Source: Pseudomonadota bacterium (GTDB taxonomy: Bacteria; Pseudomonadota; Alphaproteobacteria; Rhizobiales; Hyphomicrobiaceae). Taken from it: a stretch of 8,877 bases of DNA. The stretch spans positions 1 through 8,877 of the forward strand of contig JAEYYJ010000220.1 of assembly GCA_023430845.1 (NCBI GenBank), in the 5' to 3' direction. Of the stretch, positions 1 to 5,973 are shown piece by piece. Each line of letters begins with the position of its first letter. Position 1 is the stretch's first letter. The notes below the pieces were generated by a model. It did not search any database and was not told where the DNA came from. It was given only the letters and a program-made list of their open reading frames with translations. Both the position numbers and the translations under genes were made by a program.

Positions 1-730
1 TCGCCGGCACGACATCCGCCGTGAAGCTGTAGCCGATGCCGCGCACGGTCTTGATGAGCAGCGGGTTCTCGGGATCGCACTCGATCTTCTTGCGCAGGCG
101 CGCGACGTGATTGTCGATCGTGCGGTCGAGCGGGTTCCACTCATGGCCCTTGGTGAGGTCCATGATGCGGTCGCGCGAGAGCACGCGGTTCACGTTGCGC
201 ACGAACACTTCGAGCAGGGCGAACTCGGCCGTCGTCAGCGGAATGTGCACGCCCTCGGGGCCATGCAGCTCACGCTTCGACAGATCGACGACGAAGCCGC
301 TGAAGCTGAAGGCTTCGCGTGCCGCGCCCGCGAAGTTCTGAACAGTGACAGCTTCCTCGCTGCGCCTAAGCACGGCGCGAACGCGCGCCAGCACCTCACG
401 GACGTGGAAAGGCTTGGTGATGTAATCGTCGGCGCCGATCTCGAGCCCGACCACGCGGTCGATGGTGTCGCCCTTGCCCGAGACCATGATGAGGGGGAGG
501 TTCGACTCCTGGCGCAACTCGCGGGCGATCGTCAGGCCGTCCTCGCCGCCGAGCACGAGATCCAGGGTGACGAGATCCACGCGGCCCGCAGCGAGCTGAT
601 GGCGCACCTCCTCGCGAGATGCCGCCTCCGCGACGTCCCAGCCTTCGCCTTCGAACAGGCGCCGGAGCAGGGTGCGGATTTTGGGGTCGTCATCGACGAC
701 GAGGATGCGGGTCTTGCCGGTCCGTTGCAT
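1..730 (-). CDS. OmpR-family two-component response regulator (partial, C-terminus off left edge)
   Basis: This is a phosphorylation-controlled DNA-binding regulator in the cytoplasm. Reading leftwards from the ATG at 730 gives 243 open codons with no stop before the window edge. The receiver domain spans about residues 8-123. It has the acidic pair D13/D14, the phospho-acceptor D57 in LVTLDLVLGG, the switch residue S84 and K106 in DDYITKPF. A winged-helix effector domain covers about 140-240, with TTAEFALLEVF, DRTIDNHVARLRKKI and the typical KTVRGIGYSF near the end, so only a few residues should be missing. The proline usual four residues after the phospho-acceptor is a glycine here (G61). 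The start sits eight residues before the first beta strand, as is usual, but no good Shine-Dalgarno lies before it. The frame stays open upstream to an ATG at 838, so a 36-residue extension cannot be excluded. No histidine kinase is visible. It is divergent from the Crp/Fnr gene. The family call is firm; the target genes are unknown. Confidence 0.93.
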   Translation of the reverse strand, partial: MQRTGKTRILVVDDDPKIRTLLRRLFEGEGWDVAEAASREEVRHQLAAGRVDLVTLDLVLGGEDGLTIARELRQESNLPLIMVSGKGDTIDRVVGLEIGADDYITKPFHVREVLARVRAVLRRSEEAVTVQNFAGAAREAFSFSGFVVDLSKRELHGPEGVHIPLTTAEFALLEVFVRNVNRVLSRDRIMDLTKGHEWNPLDRTIDNHVARLRKKIECDPENPLLIKTVRGIGYSFTADVVPA

Positions 731-937
731 GTCGCGAGAGGCTGGTATCCAGTCTGCCGGGGCACGCGCCCCGAAAGAGGTTCGCTGGCTCCGCAAGGGT
801 ACAGGTCCTGAACTCACCAACTGATAGCACGTGCACATTACAAATTGTGACATTTCATTACGTCGCGCCGGTACGGGCATGACGTCACAATCGTTTGATC
901 CTCCGCAAGGTCGAAGACCAGAGCAGGAGATCGAGAG
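731..937. promoter_or_regulatory. Divergent intergenic region with paired short repeats
   Basis: This 207-base spacer must hold the promoters for both the response regulator (leftward) and the Crp/Fnr gene (rightward). It is locally more AT-rich than the flanking genes around 835-900. A perfect 8-bp inverted repeat, ATTGTGAC (844-851) and GTCACAAT (884-891), has centres 40 bases apart. CATTAC occurs twice with exactly 20-base spacing (836-841 and 856-861). ACGTC occurs twice with 22-base spacing (860-864 and 882-886), the second copy inside the 8-bp palindrome TGACGTCA (880-887). These spacings of about two and four helical turns suggest protein binding on one face of the DNA, but the binding protein is a guess. 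I could not place convincing -35/-10 boxes. Confidence 0.45.
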
Positions 938-1648
938 ATGACGGCGATTGCGGTGAACCAAGCGATTTCAGCCCGCTCATCACACGCTGGCATCGAGGCG
1001 GGCATCCTCCGGGGCACGCGTGAACGGACCTCGGGCGCCACCGATCAGGCAGGCCTCGTCCAGCTCGCGAACCGGGAGGACATTTTCCTGGAAGGCGACG
1101 AGGCGAGCCACGTTTTCGAGGTGACGGAAGGTGTCGTCTGCCTCTACCGGATCATGCCGGACGGCAGCCGCCACATCCTTGCATTCCGCTTCCCGGGCGA
1201 CATCGTCGGGCTCTGCAGCCCTTCGACCTACGGCTACAATGCCCAGGCTGTGGGCGATGCCCGCGTCCGCAGAATCTCGCGCGCTGGGTTGGAGCGCTTG
1301 ATCGACGAGCGCGCGGACTTCGCCCGCAAGCTGCTCCGCATGGCGGCCGCCGAGCTGAATGCCATGCGCGACCACCTGACGTGCCTCGCGTCCAAGTCGG
1401 CGGAGGCCAAGGTGGCGGATTTCCTCCTCATGCTGGCGGGACGGAGCACTGCTCGGGCGGGGGCGGCGATCGTGGTCAACCTGCCGATGACACGGACGGA
1501 TATCGGCGACTACCTCGGGCTGACCATCGAGACAGTGAGCCGTACCATCAGCAAGATGCGCCGCACCGGTGTTATCGACCTGCCGCGTACAACCCAGGTC
1601 GTCGTCCGCAGCACGGACCGTCTCGCCGAGCTCGCTGGGGCTGCCTGA
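938..1648 (+). CDS. Crp/Fnr-family transcriptional regulator, FixK-like
   Basis: This 236-residue cytoplasmic regulator is of usual size for the family. A cyclic-nucleotide-binding-like beta roll covers about residues 40-125, including FLEGDEASHVFEVTEG and FRFPGDIVGL. A long dimerisation helix follows (about 120-155), then a winged helix-turn-helix at about 183-213. The recognition helix carries E198-T-V-S-R202, matching the ExxSR signature that reads TTGA half-sites in Fnr and FixK proteins. The N-terminal cysteine cluster of Fnr is absent; the only cysteines are C68, C93 and C149, so it should not sense oxygen through a 4Fe-4S cluster. That makes it FixK-like rather than Fnr-like. The start is supported by AGGAGA at 925-930, seven bases before the ATG. 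It is divergent from the response regulator, an arrangement that would allow one to control the other, but this is inference. I found no convincing FixK box in the window, so its targets cannot be named. Confidence 0.9.
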   Translation: MTAIAVNQAISARSSHAGIEAGILRGTRERTSGATDQAGLVQLANREDIFLEGDEASHVFEVTEGVVCLYRIMPDGSRHILAFRFPGDIVGLCSPSTYGYNAQAVGDARVRRISRAGLERLIDERADFARKLLRMAAAELNAMRDHLTCLASKSAEAKVADFLLMLAGRSTARAGAAIVVNLPMTRTDIGDYLGLTIETVSRTISKMRRTGVIDLPRTTQVVVRSTDRLAELAGAA

Positions 1649-1654
1649 TCAGGG

Positions 1655-1686
1655 CACTGCCTTGGCCATGCACCAAGGCAACAGTG
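1655..1686 (+). terminator. Hairpin after the Crp/Fnr gene, possible terminator
   Basis: Starting seven bases after the stop codon, GCCTTGG (1659-1665) pairs with CCAAGGC (1673-1679) around a seven-base loop. The stem extends through CACT (1655-1658) with AGTG (1683-1686) across a three-base bulge. No T-run follows (the next bases are attctaaaaag), so it may be a weak terminator or a 3'-end stabilising hairpin rather than a classical intrinsic terminator. Confidence 0.45.
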
Positions 1687-1808
1687 ATTCTAAAAAGCGT
1701 TGTAAATCTGTAGTCTGCGTGCGTTGCCGCTTGCGGCGTCCACATGATCTGCTACCCGATATCCTCAGGAAGAGCTGCAGATTCGGCAGCCAAGGATTTG
1801 GACGGGGC

Positions 1809-2537
1809 ATGGGCGCAATGCACAGCGGCAGGGCGTGTGGGCGGCGGTCCGGTGGTTTCCGGAAAGCGGTGATGCTGATTGGCCTTGCGGCTGCAGCGAC
1901 CTTCTCGGCTGCGCCGGCGCAAGCCGAGGTCCAGATCCAGGTCTATGGCGGTGTCAACGGCAACTTCGACAGTGACGTGCAGGTTCGCCGGCCGGGCCTG
2001 CCGTCAGCCAACGGCACCTACGATGTGGGCTGGGACGGTAAGTCCTTCGAGATGCCGCCCTACTGGGGTGCGCGCGCCATCTATTGGCTGGACAGCAATC
2101 CGAACTGGGGCGTGGCGCTCGAATTCACGCATGCCAAGGCCTACGCCAAGCTGAACGGCGCGGTCGGCAATACCTTCACCAAGCTCGAGTTCACGGACGG
2201 CAACAACATCGTCACGGGCAATGTGCTCTATCGCTTCGCCCCCTGGCAGTTCCACAACGTCCGGCCATATGCCGGCCTCGGTCTCGGCATTGCGATCCCG
2301 CACGTCGAGGTGGAACTCGCTGGCGACACCGGTCCGCGCACGTTCGAATATCAGGTGACGGGTCTCGCGGCGCAGGCCCTGGTCGGGCTCGAAATGCCGT
2401 TCGGGCCGAACTGGTCGGGCTTCGCCGAGGTCAAGATGAGCTACACGCACATCAATGCGGATCTCGATGGCGGCGGCTACGTGAAGACCGATATCTGGTC
2501 GCCACATTTCGCGCTGGGCCTCTCTTACCGCTTCTGA
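1809..2537 (+). CDS. Outer-membrane beta-barrel protein, lipid A oxidase (LpxQ)-like
   Basis: This predicted secreted protein has 242 residues from the ATG at 1809. Residues 1-39 form a signal peptide: a basic stretch ending in RK, a hydrophobic core around VMLIGLAAAA, and a cleavage site at APAQA before E40. The 203-residue mature part alternates aromatic and small residues as in an eight-stranded barrel. It ends in the YRF-type C-terminus that the BAM machinery recognises. The block WDGKSFEMPPYWG (75-87), then LEFTDGNNIVTGNVLYR, PYAGLGLGIAIPHV and the GGGYVKTDI region near the end resemble, from memory, rhizobial LpxQ. LpxQ is an outer-membrane enzyme that oxidises the proximal glucosamine of lipid A to 2-aminogluconate using O2. 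If correct, this gene remodels lipid A at the cell surface. Alternative starts lie at 1818 and 1869/1872; all keep the signal peptide. A weak AAGGA at 1792-1796 and a G-rich stretch at 1800-1807 precede 1809. The barrel call is firm; the enzyme activity is probable only. Confidence 0.75.
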   Translation: MGAMHSGRACGRRSGGFRKAVMLIGLAAAATFSAAPAQAEVQIQVYGGVNGNFDSDVQVRRPGLPSANGTYDVGWDGKSFEMPPYWGARAIYWLDSNPNWGVALEFTHAKAYAKLNGAVGNTFTKLEFTDGNNIVTGNVLYRFAPWQFHNVRPYAGLGLGIAIPHVEVELAGDTGPRTFEYQVTGLAAQALVGLEMPFGPNWSGFAEVKMSYTHINADLDGGGYVKTDIWSPHFALGLSYRF

Positions 2538-2573
2538 GAGCGAGCCCCTGTCCTGCATCTGATCGACCGGCGC

Positions 2574-2601
2574 TTGGCGGCTGACCGTTTCCCGCTAGAA
2601 T
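2574..2601 (+). promoter_or_regulatory. Candidate sigma-70 promoter of the three-gene redox cluster
   Basis: TTGGCG (2574-2579) and TAGAAT (2596-2601) are separated by 16 bases. They match the consensus -35 box at four of six positions and the -10 box at five of six. Transcription would begin near 2608, giving a leader of about 54 bases before the ATG at 2662. It lies in the 124-base gap after the barrel gene, which argues that the cluster is transcribed separately. No operator-like palindrome overlaps it that I can see. Confidence 0.5.
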
Positions 2602-2650
2602 GCGACCAATGAGCCGTGGCCGCAGTCTGGCGTCGGCACGCACGCCTTGC

Positions 2651-2658
2651 GGGAGAGG
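2651..2658 (+). promoter_or_regulatory. Ribosome-binding site deciding the molybdoenzyme start
   Basis: GGGAGAGG lies directly before the ATG at 2662, with the GGAG core about six bases upstream. An in-frame TTG at 2647 would give five extra residues, but its codons overlap this Shine-Dalgarno sequence. The ATG is therefore preferred. Confidence 0.6.
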
Positions 2659-2661
2659 GCT

Positions 2662-4758
2662 ATGCAGCAGCGCGTCGACGTCAAGATCGGCCATTCAGCC
2701 TGTCCGCACGATTGTCCCTCGACCTGCGCACTCGATGTGGAATTGCTGGGTAACGGCCGCATTGGCCGCGTCCGCGGCACCAAGGAGAACGATTACACCG
2801 CTGGTGTGATCTGCGCGAAGGTTGCGCGCTATGCCGAGCGCGTTCATCACGAAGAGCGGCTGCTCCATCCGCTGAAACGTGTCGGGCCCAAGGGATCGGG
2901 TCAGTTCGCGCAGATCTCGTGGGATGAGGCGCTCGATATCACGGCCGAAGCACTGCTCGACGCCGAGCGCCGCCATGGCAGCGAGGCGGTGTGGCCTTTC
3001 TTCTTCGCGGGCACCATGGGCCTCGTCATGCGCGACGGCATCGAGCGCCTGCGCCATGCCAAGAAATACTCGCGCCAGTTCTCGACCATCTGCACAACGT
3101 CCGCCTGGACGGGCTTCGTCGCGGGTACGGGACGTCTCGCCGGACCCGATCCGCGCGAGATGGCGAAGTCCGACCTCGTGGTGATCTGGGGCACGAACCC
3201 CGTGCACACGCAGGTCAACGTGATGACGCACGCCGTACGCGCGCGGCGCGAGCGCGGCGCGAAGATCGCGGTCATCGATATCTATCGCAACGCGACCATG
3301 CAGCAGGCCGATATCGGCATCTGCCTCAAGCCCGGCACGGACGGCGCGCTCGCCTGTGCGATCATGCACGTGCTCTTCCGCGACGGCTTCGCGAACCGTG
3401 ATTACATGGCGAAGTACGCCGATTGCCCGGAGGAACTGGAAGCGCATCTCGCCGACAAGACGCCCGAATGGGCAAGCGCGATCACTGGGCTTTCGGTCGA
3501 GGAGATCGAAAGCTTCGCGGCGCTCATAGGCAAGACACCGCGGACGTATCTGCGCCTCGGCTACGGCTTCTCGCGTTCGCGCAATGGCGCGGTGAACATG
3601 CACGCGGCCTCATGCATCGCGACGGTCACCGGATCGTGGCTGCATGAAGGTGGCGGCGCCTTTCACAACAGCGGCGCAATCTTCAAATGGAACAAGTCGC
3701 TCATCGAAGGCAGTGACGTACTCGATCCGTCGATCCGGATGCTCGACATGAGCCGCATCGGCGCCGTGCTGACGGGCGACCGGAGCGATCTCGGTGACGG
3801 CCCCGAGGTGCACGCGCTTTTCATCCAGAACCAGAACCCCGTGCAGGTCTGTCCCGATCAGAACACGGTGAAGCGCGGTTTTGCGCGCGACGATCTGTTC
3901 GTCTGCGTGCACGAGCAGTTCATGACCGCGACGGCAAAGGTCGCGGATATCGTGCTGCCGGCGACGATGTTCCTCGAGCACGACGACCTCTATCAGGCGG
4001 GCGGGCAGCAGAACATTCTCTTTGGGCCGAAGCTCATCGAGCCGCCGGGCGAATGCTGGTCAAATCATGATGTCATCTGCGCGCTCGCGAAGCGTGTCGG
4101 CGCCGAACATCGCGGCTTTGACATGACGGCGCGCGAGATCGTCGACTGGACCCTGCAGAATTCGGGCTGGGGTACGCTCGAAAATCTCGAGGCCAAGCGC
4201 TGGATCGATGCGCAGCCCGATTTCGAGAGTTCACATTATATCGGCGGCTTCGCTTACCCGGACGGCAAGTTCAAGTTCAGGCCCGACTGGCCGGAAGTGC
4301 CCGCCTCGCGCCGCTGGGACTGGGGCATTGCGCATCTCGTGCCGCGGCTACCCGATCACTGGGATGTCATCGAGAAGGCCGACGCGCAGCACCCCTTCCG
4401 TCTCGCGACGAGCCCGGCGCGCAACTACCTCAACTCCTCGTTCAACGAGATGCCGACGAGCCGCAAGCAGGAAGGTCCGCCGCGCGCCAAAATCCATCCA
4501 GATGATCTCACGGCGCTCGGTGTCGAGGATGGCGACCGCATTGCCATGGGCAACGAGCGCGGCGAGATACGGTTGACTGCCGAAGCCTACGACGGTGTGC
4601 AGCGCGGTGTCGTGATCGTCGAGTCCATTCCGCCGAACGATCAGTTCGAAGGTGAGGTAGGCCTCAACACGCTGACCGGGGCTGATCGCATTGCGCCCTA
4701 CGGTGGCGCGGCGTTCCATGACAATCACGTGTGGATACGGCGTGCGCTTCGTGACTGA
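2662..4758 (+). CDS. Molybdopterin-dependent oxidoreductase (DMSO reductase superfamily), cytoplasmic
   Basis: This is a 698-residue catalytic subunit of the bis-molybdopterin guanine dinucleotide family. The N-terminal 4Fe-4S motif is C14-x3-C18-x3-C22-x28-C51, followed by K53 in the ICAK block that usually links the cluster to the pterin. The central catalytic domains run to about residue 530. C144 in STICTTSAW is the likely Mo ligand by position, and DLVVIWGTNP and VHEQFMTATAKVADIVLPAT are typical cofactor-binding blocks. A C-terminal molybdopterin dinucleotide-binding domain starts at about 570 (FRLATSPARNYLNSSF) and contains HPDDLTALGVEDGDRI. No twin-arginine signal is present, so it should stay in the cytoplasm. 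No ferredoxin-like beta subunit or membrane anchor lies beside it. It belongs to a broad group found in rhizobia and annotated only as molybdopterin oxidoreductases; its substrate is unknown. It is the first gene of a cluster, 24 bases before the flavoenzyme. Start chosen from the Shine-Dalgarno. Confidence 0.93.
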   Translation: MQQRVDVKIGHSACPHDCPSTCALDVELLGNGRIGRVRGTKENDYTAGVICAKVARYAERVHHEERLLHPLKRVGPKGSGQFAQISWDEALDITAEALLDAERRHGSEAVWPFFFAGTMGLVMRDGIERLRHAKKYSRQFSTICTTSAWTGFVAGTGRLAGPDPREMAKSDLVVIWGTNPVHTQVNVMTHAVRARRERGAKIAVIDIYRNATMQQADIGICLKPGTDGALACAIMHVLFRDGFANRDYMAKYADCPEELEAHLADKTPEWASAITGLSVEEIESFAALIGKTPRTYLRLGYGFSRSRNGAVNMHAASCIATVTGSWLHEGGGAFHNSGAIFKWNKSLIEGSDVLDPSIRMLDMSRIGAVLTGDRSDLGDGPEVHALFIQNQNPVQVCPDQNTVKRGFARDDLFVCVHEQFMTATAKVADIVLPATMFLEHDDLYQAGGQQNILFGPKLIEPPGECWSNHDVICALAKRVGAEHRGFDMTAREIVDWTLQNSGWGTLENLEAKRWIDAQPDFESSHYIGGFAYPDGKFKFRPDWPEVPASRRWDWGIAHLVPRLPDHWDVIEKADAQHPFRLATSPARNYLNSSFNEMPTSRKQEGPPRAKIHPDDLTALGVEDGDRIAMGNERGEIRLTAEAYDGVQRGVVIVESIPPNDQFEGEVGLNTLTGADRIAPYGGAAFHDNHVWIRRALRD

Positions 4759-4782
4759 TCCGAGCCCGGGGAGCGCGCGCTG

Positions 4783-5946
4783 ATGCGAAGCGCGGACGTC
4801 GTCATCATCGGCGGGGCTGCCGTCGGCAGTGCGACTGCCGTCTTCCTCCGCCGGGAAGGCTTCAAGGGCCGCGTCATCGTCGTTGAGAAGGACCCGAGCT
4901 ATCAATGGTGCGCGACGGGCCGCTCGGTCGCATCGATTCGCCGGCAGTTCTCGACGCGCGAAAACATCGAGCTTTCGGCCTTCGGCTGGCAGTACTTCAG
5001 CGGCATCCAGGAGATGTACGGCCCGGAGGCTCATGTGAGCCTCGTCGAGCGCGGCTATGTGGTCATGGCCAGCGCGCAGGGTGCGCCTGTCCTCAGCGCC
5101 AACGTCGCGCTCCAGCAGAGCCTCGGCGCGGATGTGGAACTGCTGAAACCCGACGCACTCAAGTCGCGCTTCGATTGGCTCAACGTGGATGACCTTTCCG
5201 GGGCCGGCTGGGGGCATTCGGGTGAAGGATGGGTCGATCCGCACGCGCATATGGCGCTCATGCGTAAGCGCGCCATTGCAGAGGGCGTGACTTATCTCGC
5301 CGACGAGGTGGTGGGCATCGACGTCGAGCGCGGTGCCGTGGCCGGCGTGCGGCTCGCCTCGGGCGATACGATCGCGACGCGGGTCGTGGTCTGCGCGGCG
5401 GGATGGCATTCGCGCAAGGTCGCGGCCATGGTCGGGATCGACCTGCCGGTACGACCGCGAAAGCGCTACGTGTTCGTGATCGACTGTCCGATGCCGCTGC
5501 CGGGAGCCGGCCTGATGATCGATCCGAGCGGCGTCTATTTCCGCCCCGAAGGGCGCTACCACATCTCGGGCGTCGCGCCGCCTGAAGACGAAGATCCCGA
5601 TGCCGAGGACTTCGATATCGAGGACGGCTACTTCGAGCGTCTGATCTGGCCGACGCTCGCGCATCGCGTGCCCGCCTTCGAGACCTTGAAGGTCGTGAAC
5701 GCGTGGTGCTGCCACTACGATCTGAGCACGCTCGACCACAACGCGATCTTGGGACCGCACCCGGACGTTGCGGGCTTTCTGCTCGCGTGCGGCTTTTCGG
5801 GGCACGGTCTCCAGCATTCGCCGGGTATCGGGCGCGCCATGGCCGAGCTGATCACGCACGGCGCCTTTCGCACGATCGACCTTACGCGCTTCGGCTGGGC
5901 GCGTGTTGCCGCGAACATACCGCTCGCCGAATCCAATGTCTTTTGA
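4783..5946 (+). CDS. FAD-dependent oxidoreductase, DAO fold, FOXRED1-like
   Basis: This 387-residue flavoenzyme of the D-amino-acid oxidase/sarcosine oxidase superfamily probably oxidises a C-N bond in an amine or amino acid. The N-terminal Rossmann motif is VVIIGGAAVGSA (6-17), where the middle glycine of GxGxxG is alanine (A12). E35 ends the second strand and should bind the adenosine ribose. From memory, several blocks match human FOXRED1, the mitochondrial complex I assembly flavoprotein: EGWVDPH (148-154), PRKRYVFV (225-232), HRVPAFETLKV (294-304), GFSGHGLQHSPGIGRA (337-352) and FRTIDL (362-367). FOXRED1 also ends in a similar short tail. C309-C310 sit where monomeric sarcosine oxidase has its covalent flavin cysteine. 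No signal peptide is seen. GGGGAG at 4768-4773 lies nine bases before the ATG. It lies 24 bases after the molybdoenzyme and 27 before the kinase, consistent with one operon. Superfamily membership is firm; the substrate and any link to complex I are not. Confidence 0.9.
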   Translation: MRSADVVIIGGAAVGSATAVFLRREGFKGRVIVVEKDPSYQWCATGRSVASIRRQFSTRENIELSAFGWQYFSGIQEMYGPEAHVSLVERGYVVMASAQGAPVLSANVALQQSLGADVELLKPDALKSRFDWLNVDDLSGAGWGHSGEGWVDPHAHMALMRKRAIAEGVTYLADEVVGIDVERGAVAGVRLASGDTIATRVVVCAAGWHSRKVAAMVGIDLPVRPRKRYVFVIDCPMPLPGAGLMIDPSGVYFRPEGRYHISGVAPPEDEDPDAEDFDIEDGYFERLIWPTLAHRVPAFETLKVVNAWCCHYDLSTLDHNAILGPHPDVAGFLLACGFSGHGLQHSPGIGRAMAELITHGAFRTIDLTRFGWARVAANIPLAESNVF

Positions 5947-5973
5947 GATCGCTCGCGCTTGAGAGAGCCACGC

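Noticed and set aside
107..811. A 234-codon plus-strand frame across the response regulator.
   Set aside because: The opposite strand encodes an unmistakable receiver plus winged-helix protein, so this frame is a shadow.
895..908. A possible Fnr/FixK box (TTGAT-N4-CGCAA) upstream of the Crp/Fnr gene.
   Set aside because: The right half matches only three of five positions and the site is about 30 bases before the start codon. Too weak to call autoregulation.
1569..1808. An N-terminal extension of the barrel gene reaching back into the Crp/Fnr gene.
   Set aside because: It would place about 80 cysteine- and arginine-rich residues before a complete signal peptide. The start at 1809 puts the signal peptide at the N-terminus.
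2695..3603. A 302-codon open frame antisense to the molybdoenzyme.
   Set aside because: It mirrors the codon bias of the real gene and shows no motifs; the plus strand carries the 4Fe-4S and cofactor-binding blocks.
4348..5859. A 503-codon open frame antisense to the end of the molybdoenzyme and most of the flavoenzyme gene.
   Set aside because: Its predicted protein is rich in Arg, His and Asp with no recognisable motifs. Long antisense frames are expected opposite GC-rich genes, and the plus-strand genes have clear family motifs.
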